DNA of 13,057 nucleotides, from positions 1 through 13,057 of the forward strand of contig JAWLBW010000117.1 of the NCBI GenBank assembly GCA_041687475.1, written 5' to 3'. The DNA is from JAWLBW01 sp041687475. Its GTDB lineage: Bacteria; J088; JAWLBW01. Below the pieces are notes generated by a model, which saw only the letters and a program-made list of their open reading frames with translations, was not told where the DNA came from and made no database searches. Made by a program: the position numbers and the translations under genes. Positions 8,501 through 13,057 of the stretch are shown piece by piece; the stretch's first letter is position 1; each line of letters opens with the position of its first letter.

Positions 8501-9169
8501 GCGGGCTTCACGAACCCACAGGTCCATGATGCCGTTTTCGCCCACCAGATCGTCTTCGACCGACTGAATGAAGCAGGCATGCGGCTGCGGACGCTCGTAG
8601 GCGCTGGTCGACCGCTGCAGCTCGCCGGTCTTCGGATCCACGTAATAGTGGCCCTGGGCCGGCCCCTCGATACCGTAGGCCCAGTGAAGACCGGTGTTGA
8701 ACCATTGCGGCGAGTTCGGCGCGGCCATCTGCGCGGCCAGCATATAGGTCATTTCGTCGTAGAAGGCGTGCGCGTCTTCTTCCGAATCGAAATAGTCGAA
8801 TTTGAAACCCCAGTACGTCCAGCAGCCGGCCAACCGGCGAAACACCTGGCGCGAGTCGACTTCGCCGCCGTAACGCTCGTCTTCAGGAAGCTGCGAAAGC
8901 GTCTTTTCGTCGGCCACCGATCGCTGCAACCAGGCGGGAACGCCCTTTTCCTTGACCGCCTTCAACGCCTTCGGAACGCCCGCCTTGCGGAAGTACTTCT
9001 GCGCAATGATGTCGACGGCAACCTGGCTCCACGATTCGGGAACGTCAATATCGCGGGCTTCGAAAACCACCGAACCATCGGGGTTCGAAATTTTCGACGT
9101 ACGCTTCGCGAACTTGATGCTCTCGAATGGATCCTGGCCGGCCTTGGTATAGAGACGAGGGATTTTCAT
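5528..9169 (-). CDS. nrdJ: Adenosylcobalamin-dependent class II ribonucleoside-diphosphate reductase
   Basis: A complete 1213-residue enzyme that reduces ribonucleotides to deoxyribonucleotides in the cytoplasm, using adenosylcobalamin to make the thiyl radical, so it works with or without oxygen. The active site is clear: NPCSEY at 473-478 gives radical Cys475 with Asn473 and Glu477. Cys486, eleven residues on in TACNLAS, and Cys199 in PQPHACF form the reducible pair; this spacing matches known class II enzymes. PNSPQWFNTG (151-160), GSGTGTNFSKLRG (228-240) and APTGTIG (673-679) are family motifs. The C-terminus carries six cysteines (CPECG, CLKC, CGGTSGC at 1186-1212), the zinc-ribbon-like tail that re-reduces the active site. 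A Gly/Asn/Ala-rich linker at about 1134-1148 joins it to the body. The ATG at 9169 has GGAG 5 bases upstream and fits the family N-terminus. No class I or III genes are in view. Control by NrdR is suggested upstream. Confidence 0.97.
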   Translation of the reverse strand: MKIPRLYTKAGQDPFESIKFAKRTSKISNPDGSVVFEARDIDVPESWSQVAVDIIAQKYFRKAGVPKALKAVKEKGVPAWLQRSVADEKTLSQLPEDERYGGEVDSRQVFRRLAGCWTYWGFKFDYFDSEEDAHAFYDEMTYMLAAQMAAPNSPQWFNTGLHWAYGIEGPAQGHYYVDPKTGELQRSTSAYERPQPHACFIQSVEDDLVGENGIMDLWVREARLFKYGSGTGTNFSKLRGEGERLSGGGKSSGLMSFLRIGDRAAGAIKSGGTTRRAAKMVCLDIDHPDIESFVNWKVIEEQKVASLVAGSQLSNRHLNAIMKACHKWPNDSERFEPKKNSDLKKAIREARLDLVPENYIQRVIQLAQQGYTEIYFPTYDTNWDSEAYGTVAGQNSNNSVRVTNAFLKAVEDSAEWVLMRRTDGKVAKRVSARDLWDDIAYAAWSSADPGLQYDSTINEWHTCPADGRINASNPCSEYMFLDDTACNLASANLMKFLDVKTGEFDIESFRHACRLWTVVLEVSVLMAQFPSHDIARLSYEFRTLGLGYANLGTLLMVQGIPYDSPEAFAISGAITAIMTATSYATSAEMARELGAFPGYERNRDNMLRVIRNHRRAAYNAEEKEYEGLTVKPMGINPQHTPGELLRAAREDWDRALALGEQYGYRNAQVTVIAPTGTIGLVMDCDTTGVEPDFALVKFKKLAGGGYFKIINQSVPRALEKLGYEDDQIHEIIRYVRGAGNLEGAPHIDRQSLRDKGFDAETLDKVEAALTSAFDIRFAFNRFTLGDDFVRGKLGLTDKELLDPKFDLLTHLGFSKEKIEAANDFICGRMTIEGAPHLKDEHLPVFDCANKCGKYGKRFIHTTAHIKMMAAAQPFISGAISKTINMPNEATVEEVKEAYMMSWKYMLKANALYRDGSKLSQPLSAIAIDSDVEEDAEETRVEPQSPEVRIAEKMIYRYLAKRRRLPDRRAGYTQKAVIGGHKVYLRTGEYDDGSLGELFIDMHKEGAAFRSLMNCFAIAVSLGLQHGVPLEEFVEAFVFTRFEPNGVVMGNPHIKMSTSVIDYLFRELAITYLGRTDLAQVQPEDLRHDTLGKKAEPEFTDEEEGDFVDPRQLGLRLAPRHSDHVKPFPTVEHEANGHANGANGNGAYAAQEVEMKLDHAPVPVPQVDDRMSRVMEARAKGYEGDPCPECGAMTMVRNGTCLKCMSCGGTSGCS

Positions 9170-9325
9170 GGGCGCTCCGAACTGGTTCTTGCTTCCGAAT
9201 CAACTTTCCGCCTTGTCAACACCATTCCCCCCTGCCAAGGCACTTACTGAACAAACGGCCGCCCGCGGGCGACCCAGGTGATCTGGCTCGGTGCATGTGA
9301 AGCACGCGAAGCCGGCTAAGTAGCA

Positions 9326-9364
9326 AATATGAAAAATAAGAAATGGCCGGGAAACCAGCCATTT
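9326..9364 (-). terminator. Intrinsic terminator inside the nrdJ leader (possible attenuator)
   Basis: AAATGGC (9341-9347) pairs with GCCATTT (9358-9364). Inside, 9348/9357 is a U-G wobble in minus-strand RNA (C-A mismatch on plus), then GG pairs with CC around a UUUC loop, giving a continuous 10-pair stem. Minus-strand RNA continues CUUAUUUUUCAUAUUU. No T-run follows on plus. It lies between the NrdR-box promoter and the nrdJ start, about 170 bases before the ATG, and more than 320 bases past the nearest upstream stop codon (9693). Confidence 0.7.
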
Positions 9365-9422
9365 ACAAAACATGTAAGAGATAACCGTTTTTCGGGCAGA
9401 GAAAACCCGGAAAACCCTCGGT

Positions 9423-9438
9423 ACTACAAATGTAGTGT
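9423..9438 (-). promoter_or_regulatory. Second, weaker NrdR-like box
   Basis: The 16 bases read ACACTACATTTGTAGT on the minus strand and match the NrdR-box consensus acaCwAtATaTwGtgt at 11 of 16 positions. NrdR normally binds tandem boxes. The start-to-start distance here is 29 bases, slightly less than the roughly 31 commonly seen, so this box is less sure than its partner. Confidence 0.45.
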
Positions 9439-9448
9439 CCGGCACTCA

Positions 9449-9470
9449 CCGACACTATATCTTGTGTCGG
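9449..9470 (-). promoter_or_regulatory. NrdR box just downstream of the nrdJ promoter
   Basis: On the plus strand ACACTATATCTTGTGT (9452-9467) fits the NrdR consensus acaCwAtATaTwGtgt at all but one position. It is widened into a longer palindrome with 7-base arms, CCGACAC (9449-9455) and GTGTCGG (9464-9470). NrdR is the zinc-ribbon/ATP-cone repressor of ribonucleotide reductase genes, so its site upstream of nrdJ is what family knowledge predicts. The box sits at about +2 to +23 of the predicted transcript. The nrdR gene itself is not in the window. Confidence 0.8.
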
Positions 9471-9477
9471 GACTCAG

Positions 9478-9508
9478 ATCATAACGCAACCGGTGGGGTG
9501 AGTGTCAA
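9478..9508 (-). promoter_or_regulatory. Predicted nrdJ promoter
   Basis: On the minus strand a perfect TTGACA (9508-9503) and TATGAT (9483-9478, 5/6) are 19 bases apart. The spacer is two bases longer than ideal. The predicted start near 9471 places the NrdR boxes immediately downstream, which suits repression. No competing promoter with a matching -10 was seen between here and the nrdJ ATG. Confidence 0.55.
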
Positions 9509-9533
9509 GGTTTTCGAGGCCCTTTCCGCCAAG

Positions 9534-9570
9534 CCGCTCGGGGAGCGGAGGTGCGCCTTATTTTTCTTTT
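9534..9570 (+). terminator. Possible plus-strand terminator-like hairpin
   Basis: CCGCTC (9534-9539) and GAGCGG (9543-9548) form a perfect 6-pair stem with a 3-base loop. A T-rich tract (9558-9570, TTATTTTTCTTTT) follows after a 9-base gap, which is too long for a textbook terminator. No plus-strand gene lies upstream, so its purpose is unclear and it may be chance. Confidence 0.2.
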
Positions 9571-9692
9571 GTCAAATTGCAGTGCGATTCGCCATTCATG
9601 TGACACAGTCACCCCCGCACACCGAGCGCGTTCATCGGCGCAATCGTCTGAACACTATACTACGTGCGGATGACAGCGGTTGTCCGGCACGG
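9571..9692. other. Intergenic stretch upstream of the nrdJ promoter
   Basis: No gene is supported here. It contains a 13-base palindrome, GTGACACAGTCAC (9600-9612), and an ACACTATA half-site (9652-9659) resembling half of an NrdR box. No terminator is obvious after the SnoaL-like gene, which ends at 9693. Confidence 0.4.
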
Positions 9693-10217
9693 TCAGGCGT
9701 CGGGCCCCACCCGCGTGGCGGGCGCCTGCAGCAGGGGCTCGATGCCCATCTGTTCGAGAACCCAGAGCAGGTCGTAGTTGGCCCACCGTTCGGCAACCCG
9801 GCCCTCGCGAATGCGCAGAATCTCGATACCGGTCGTGTAAACGCGTTTTTCGGTGGGTCGTATGCCCGGCAGGGGTCCCTTATGAGTGCCCTGCAGGGTA
9901 ACGCGCGTCGTCACGGTTTCGCCGTCGACCAGCATGTCCTGCACCGTCAGCCGGTAATCGGGAAAGGCCTTCTGCAGGGTCTCGAGGCGTTCGCCCAACC
10001 CTTCGGCACCGTTTTCACGACCACCCGGTATGTCGGAATGGTTCTTGAAATGGGGTCCCAGTATCTCGGGCAGCAGGTCGAAATTGCGTTCGTTGACCAC
10101 CTCGCCGTAAAAGCGCTCGGCGGTCTCGCGCGGCGTCGGCACGTCGGCGTGCAGCAGTTGTGGAGCGAGCAGGAAAAAGAACGCCGCGAACAGTCCCAGG
10201 CGAATCGACACAGGCAT
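9693..10217 (-). CDS. Exported SnoaL-like (ester cyclase family) protein
   Basis: The product has 174 residues. The start is the ATG at 10217: GAGGG at 10228-10224 lies 6 bases upstream, and the signal peptide begins there. Residues 1-24 are a signal peptide with an AAFFFLLAP core and a likely cut after LLHA. The mature part, ETAERFYGEVVNERNFDLL, then FKNHSDIPG, KAFPDYRLTVQDMLVDG and a TTRVTLQGTHKGPLPGI strand, follows the SnoaL-like/ester cyclase cone fold related to NTF2. Conserved positions seen are His60, Asp64 and the FPD motif at 85-87, which carries the acid-base Asp in polyketide cyclases. Most relatives are cytosolic; here the domain should be periplasmic. The substrate is unknown, and the fold is also used for non-catalytic ligand binding. 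The gene lies 166 bases after the kinase gene on the same strand. Confidence 0.82.
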   Translation of the reverse strand: MPVSIRLGLFAAFFFLLAPQLLHADVPTPRETAERFYGEVVNERNFDLLPEILGPHFKNHSDIPGGRENGAEGLGERLETLQKAFPDYRLTVQDMLVDGETVTTRVTLQGTHKGPLPGIRPTEKRVYTTGIEILRIREGRVAERWANYDLLWVLEQMGIEPLLQAPATRVGPDA

Positions 10218-10223
10218 GAATGA

Positions 10224-10228
10224 CCCTC
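10224..10228 (-). promoter_or_regulatory. Ribosome binding site fixing the SnoaL-like start
   Basis: GAGGG on the minus strand, 6 bases before the ATG at 10217, supports this start over the in-frame ATG at 10400, which would put 61 basic residues ahead of the signal peptide. Confidence 0.7.
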
Positions 10229-10383
10229 GTTCAAAAAGCCACACACTGCCATAATCGGGAACTCCTTTCCACGGCAGGGGCCGGCCTTGCCGACGGGCTT
10301 CGAGCAGGCGCCCATGGTGCCGGAGACGACCTCTGCGAAGAAAGTGGGGTCTCACACCCGCGCATTTCGCAGGCTTTTTTCCG

Positions 10384-11565
10384 TCAGACGCAGGTTTCAA
10401 CTCCGGCGTCGGCTCGGCTCTTCAGGGGAAGGCAGAAACGGAAGATGCTGCCCCGGCCGGGCTCGCTGTGCACCTGAATGGCCCCCTTGTGCGCCTCGAC
10501 GATACGGCGTACGATGGCCAGGCCGAGCCCCGTCGACTTTTCACCGCCAGTGGGCCGCACCGCAGCGCGTGAGAAGGGGCGGAAGAGTCTCGCCTGATCG
10601 GCCGGGGCAATGCCCGGCCCTTCATCGTGCACCGAGAAATGAATGCGCTCGCGCTCGCAGAATATGCGAACCCTGATGGCCGTACCTTCTGGCGAATACT
10701 TGACGGCATTACTGAGCAGGTTGTCGACCACCTGGCCGAGTTTGGCCCGGTCGCCCTCGATACCCGGCAGCGCCTCGTCGACCTCGGTCACGATGGAAAT
10801 ACGTTTTTCGGCCGCCAACCGGCTATGCAGCTCCAGGGCATCGGGCAGCAGCGTTTCCGGCGCTATGGGTTCGAGGTTCAACCGCAGTCGGCCCGATTCG
10901 ATGGCCGAGACGTCGAGCAGGTCGTTCACCAGCTGCAGCATGGCACGGGCCGAACCGGCGATGCGCTCGAGCATGAGACGGTTGGTTTCGGGTGGGTTGC
11001 CGGTAAAGTGGCGCTGCAGCAGCTTCGTCCAGCCCAGCACGGTCGACAGGGGGTTGCGAAGATCGTGGGCGGCAATGCCCAACCATGCGTTCTTCTCTGC
11101 GTTCAGGCGCTGCAATTCGGTATTGGCTTCGCGCAGCCGCTCGGAATAGGCGCGCAGCTCTGCCTCGGCCTCGCGTATATGGCTGATATCACGAATGATG
11201 GCCATGGCGATCGAACGGTTGTCGAGGCTCAGCGCCGAAAGCCTGATGTCGACCGGAATTTCGACCCCATCCTTCCGCAGCGCCGAGACATTGGCCGTTC
11301 TACCCATGGAACGGGCGGCCGGGTCATCGAGAAACTGCCGCACGAAGCCGCCATGCCTGGCGCGCGAGCGGGCCGGTATGACCCGGTCGAGCATTCGGCC
11401 CTGCAGTTCGTCGGGGCCGAACCCCAACAGCGTCTCGGTCGTGCGGTTCGCAAAGACGATGCGTTGCCGATCGTCGACCAGCAGAATGGCATCGGGGGCG
11501 GCGTCGACAATGGCACGGAGAACGTCGCCGGGCAGCGCGCCTGCTTGAGAAGTGGGTGAACGCAA
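10384..11565 (-). CDS. Soluble PAS histidine kinase with TTG start
   Basis: A 393-residue kinase with one PAS domain (about 15-130), a short coiled-coil-like linker (130-158), HisKA (158-225) and HATPase_c (270-382). His167 in AHDLRNPL is the phosphoacceptor. ATP-site motifs are DNLLSNAVKY (Asn282, Asn286), DEGPGIA (Asp314) and TGLGLAI (345-351). There is no membrane segment, signal peptide or receiver domain. The start must be TTG at 11565: an in-frame TGA lies at 11592-11590, no ATG or GTG occurs before the PAS domain, and GGA sits about 8 bases upstream of the TTG. A rare start codon would keep expression low. No response regulator is nearby, so its partner is unknown. The frame is 130 bases downstream of the haem-protein gene and could share its transcript. 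Confidence 0.9.
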   Translation of the reverse strand: MRSPTSQAGALPGDVLRAIVDAAPDAILLVDDRQRIVFANRTTETLLGFGPDELQGRMLDRVIPARSRARHGGFVRQFLDDPAARSMGRTANVSALRKDGVEIPVDIRLSALSLDNRSIAMAIIRDISHIREAEAELRAYSERLREANTELQRLNAEKNAWLGIAAHDLRNPLSTVLGWTKLLQRHFTGNPPETNRLMLERIAGSARAMLQLVNDLLDVSAIESGRLRLNLEPIAPETLLPDALELHSRLAAEKRISIVTEVDEALPGIEGDRAKLGQVVDNLLSNAVKYSPEGTAIRVRIFCERERIHFSVHDEGPGIAPADQARLFRPFSRAAVRPTGGEKSTGLGLAIVRRIVEAHKGAIQVHSEPGRGSIFRFCLPLKSRADAGVETCV

Positions 11566-11655
11566 AGAAGTATTCCGGATAAGGCGCTGTCATGGTAGCA
11601 GAAACCAGCGTCGCTGCACGATCTCTGCAAAGGAAAACGTAAAACCATCGCTTCA

Positions 11656-11668
11656 GCGGGAACCCCGC
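11656..11668 (-). terminator. Weak hairpin after the haem-protein gene
   Basis: GCGGG and CCCGC flank a 3-base loop 27 bases after the stop codon. The nearest T-runs on the minus strand come more than 10 bases later (GGTTTTACGTTTTCC), so termination would be partial at best. Confidence 0.25.
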
Positions 11669-11695
11669 GATTCGATTCGGCGAGCGTTTCTTCGC

Positions 11696-13057
11696 TTACC
11701 GGGTGACTTCCGTCGACGGTACGCCCGACCGAGCGTTTCGCGCCTGCTCGCCCGTGCCGAAGTCGAGCAGCAACGTGCCGTCGAGGTAAACGCGGCCCGC
11801 GGCGCCGTTTTCCGTTTCGCGGTTCGATAACCGCTCGTGAGTGTTCGCCGGCGGCTCGACGACCGCTTCACGCCCCCGCACGAAACTCTGCTCGCGCACC
11901 ACCAGCATGTAGGCGCGGTTCAGGTCGTAGGCGCGCTCGGGGCCGGGCAGAAGCAGCCACGCAAGATCGCGGGTGCCGCCGGGCGCCGCCTCGTCGACCA
12001 GCGCGGTTCGCAGTCGACCGTCCACGAAAAAACGCGTCGCAATTTCACGGTTCGCACGAAACTCGTCGCCGCCGCCTACCCGTTCGAAATAGGTGCGTAC
12101 ATGCCCCCGCGTCTGCCCCAACGACGGGTAGTCGGCCATGCCCGCGAGCGACTGGGCGCGCCAGCCCGCCGGGCCCGGCAGCTTGCGCGGAAAGGCAAAA
12201 CTATTGTCGCGGGTAACGCCGATGCCGCCGTGGCAGCCGAGGCAGTAACGCTGTTCCTCATGCGTCTGGGGCCGAAGCCTTCCCCGTGCATCCTCAGTCC
12301 ACCCCAAGTACAGCCAGCCCCGCTCGTTGGCGTAGCCCACCCCCGGTTCGCCGGGGGTGACGCGCACGACGCCCCTCGCCCGTGCGTCGACCTCTTCCTC
12401 GGCCAGGAAGGCCAGGCGGCTCGGCCCCTCCATCTTGAACTTGCGGCTGTAGCGAACTTCCTTCATGCGGCGGGCCATGAACCCCGGCGCGGCCGGATCA
12501 AGGTACCTGACCGTGTGAAAGAATTCCGTTCCCGGCGGATACAGGCGCGGCGCCACCGGAAGGGTCGCCGCCGCTCCGAAGTATCGTTCGGGCAATCGGT
12601 ACAGGCGCGAAGCCACGGCGAGTTTTCCGTCACCATCGAGATCGGCGCCCACCGCCCGCTCGTCAATAGCCTCCATGGGGAAGTCCGGCATGGCTGCCCC
12701 TTTCGCCGTATGCCGCGCAATCATGGCAGGCAGCTTCAACGACGCTTCGACGACGGCCAGGTTGGCTTTGTAGACTTCGCGGCTCAAGCGCCCGCGCGCG
12801 TCGGAACGAAACGCAAGGGGAAGCCGGATGAACACATCGGACGTCGACCCGTTGGTGGGCCAGAAGGTTCCCGGAAACGGCACGTAGCGCAGTGCGCGCC
12901 AGCCCCTGCCGCCGCGGTCGAAGCCCGCCTCGTCGAAGCCGGCGTCGAAATCGAGGTCGGGCACATACCCCCTTCCCCCCGCAGGTTTCTGTTTCCTTCG
13001 CCACGCCCCGTAGTTGTCGGTGCGTACCCACCGGTCGACGGCTTCACGGGTAATGGC
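11696..13057 (-). CDS. c-type haem protein of unknown function, N-terminus beyond window
   Basis: The frame is open from the right edge to the TAA at 11696, giving 453 visible residues. A GTG at 12964 exists, but the 31 residues before it (including AVDRWVRTDNYGAWRR) read as protein, so the true start lies outside. One haem-binding CLGCH motif appears at visible residues 272-276 (bases 12244-12230), followed by GGIGVTRDNSFAFPRKLPG. A Ca-binding-like loop DLDGDGKL lies further N-terminal, near base 12630. Other notable stretches are PFPGTFWPTNGSTSDVFIRL near the visible start and AYMLVVREQSFVRGREAVV near the C-terminus. Haem attachment requires export to the periplasm, so a signal peptide is expected in the missing part, possibly with a second haem site. 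I do not recognise a named family. A role in periplasmic electron transfer or oxidation is possible but unproven. Confidence 0.72.
   Translation of the reverse strand, partial: AITREAVDRWVRTDNYGAWRRKQKPAGGRGYVPDLDFDAGFDEAGFDRGGRGWRALRYVPFPGTFWPTNGSTSDVFIRLPLAFRSDARGRLSREVYKANLAVVEASLKLPAMIARHTAKGAAMPDFPMEAIDERAVGADLDGDGKLAVASRLYRLPERYFGAAATLPVAPRLYPPGTEFFHTVRYLDPAAPGFMARRMKEVRYSRKFKMEGPSRLAFLAEEEVDARARGVVRVTPGEPGVGYANERGWLYLGWTEDARGRLRPQTHEEQRYCLGCHGGIGVTRDNSFAFPRKLPGPAGWRAQSLAGMADYPSLGQTRGHVRTYFERVGGGDEFRANREIATRFFVDGRLRTALVDEAAPGGTRDLAWLLLPGPERAYDLNRAYMLVVREQSFVRGREAVVEPPANTHERLSNRETENGAAGRVYLDGTLLLDFGTGEQARNARSGVPSTEVTR

Larger units (their letters stand above)
9170..9470 (-). other. Predicted 300-base nrdJ leader
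   Basis: If transcription starts near 9471, the nrdJ mRNA has a leader of about 300 bases. It can form a 5'-end hairpin at 9470-9449, a small hairpin ACTAC/GTAGT around ATTT at 9436-9423, a short CGGG/CCCG hairpin (9407-9393), and the terminator at 9364-9341. Below the terminator, 9340-9170 holds a GCCCGCGGGC palindrome (9261-9270) and no credible gene. No known riboswitch core was recognised. Confidence 0.4.

Noticed and set aside
9214..9219. A perfect minus-strand TTGACA close to nrdJ as an alternative promoter.
   Set aside because: No acceptable -10 lies 15-19 bases downstream; the sequence there is GC-rich and runs into the ribosome site.
6932..9250. Long plus-strand open frame of 772 codons opposite nrdJ.
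   Set aside because: It is a shadow of the GC-rich nrdJ codons; the translation is low in recognisable motifs while the minus frame has every class II reductase motif.
9275..9287. Minus-strand GCCAGATCACCTG resembles the 3' B12 box of cobalamin riboswitches (GCCAGAAGACCTG-like), which would be attractive before a B12-dependent enzyme.
   Set aside because: The rest of the aptamer core (the GGTG..AA..CC region and the GCCACTG-type segment) is not visible upstream, the site lies after the leader terminator, and the match is also explained by an imperfect CCAG/CTGG palindrome.
9200..9445. An 81-codon minus-strand frame in the nrdJ leader that could be a leader peptide.
   Set aside because: It starts with GTG inside the NrdR box region, has no convincing ribosome site and no regulatory codon run.
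10325..10365. GGGT/ACCC hairpin downstream of the TTG-start kinase as a terminator.
   Set aside because: The stem is only four pairs and is followed by a broken pyrimidine tract, not a T-run.
12964..12964. GTG at 12964 as the start of the haem protein.
   Set aside because: The frame is open to the window edge with protein-like sequence upstream, there is no signal peptide after this GTG, and a c-type haem protein needs one.

Overview
The window is 13 kb of GC-rich (about 60 % by eye), densely coded chromosome from a Gram-negative-type bacterium. Signal peptides, a lipoprotein, a periplasmic YceI protein and a c-type haem protein point to an outer-membrane lifestyle. The taxon is not fixed by the sequence. 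A 1213-residue B12-dependent ribonucleotide reductase and a loose lipobox (Leu at -4) would suit a spirochaete such as the Leptospirales, but proteobacteria also carry this reductase. No tRNA, rRNA, CRISPR array, insertion sequence or phage gene was seen.

Layout, left to right. Every gene but one is on the minus strand. (1) 1-263: start of a YceI-family periplasmic protein, cut by the window edge. (2) 451-867: small unknown lipoprotein. (3) 1039-1890: short-chain dehydrogenase of the trans-2-enoyl-CoA reductase (PECR) type, with its own promoter, an operator-like inverted repeat and a good terminator. (4) 2044-2850, plus strand: FRG-domain protein, the only gene in the opposite direction. (5) 2882-5275: soluble PAS-PAS-PAS-GAF histidine kinase. 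(6) 5528-9169: nrdJ, adenosylcobalamin-dependent class II ribonucleotide reductase, followed by a strong terminator. (7) 9170-9692: a 523-base intergenic region holding the nrdJ control region. (8) 9693-10217: exported SnoaL-like protein. (9) 10384-11565: PAS histidine kinase with a TTG start. (10) 11696-13057: c-type haem protein whose N-terminus lies beyond the right edge.

The genes look like independent short units rather than one pathway: most have their own promoter or terminator, and neither kinase has a response regulator beside it. The most informative part is the nrdJ control region. A promoter with a perfect TTGACA -35 element is followed by a near-perfect NrdR box, a weaker second box, and then an intrinsic terminator. 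The terminator lies in the leader about 170 bases before the nrdJ start codon. If the promoter call is right, nrdJ is repressed by NrdR at initiation and also has to pass a terminator in its leader, a two-level control worth testing. I did not find a convincing wholly new multi-gene system. The remaining leads are the isolated FRG gene, the unknown haem protein and the operator-like repeats at the SDR, YceI and kinase promoters.
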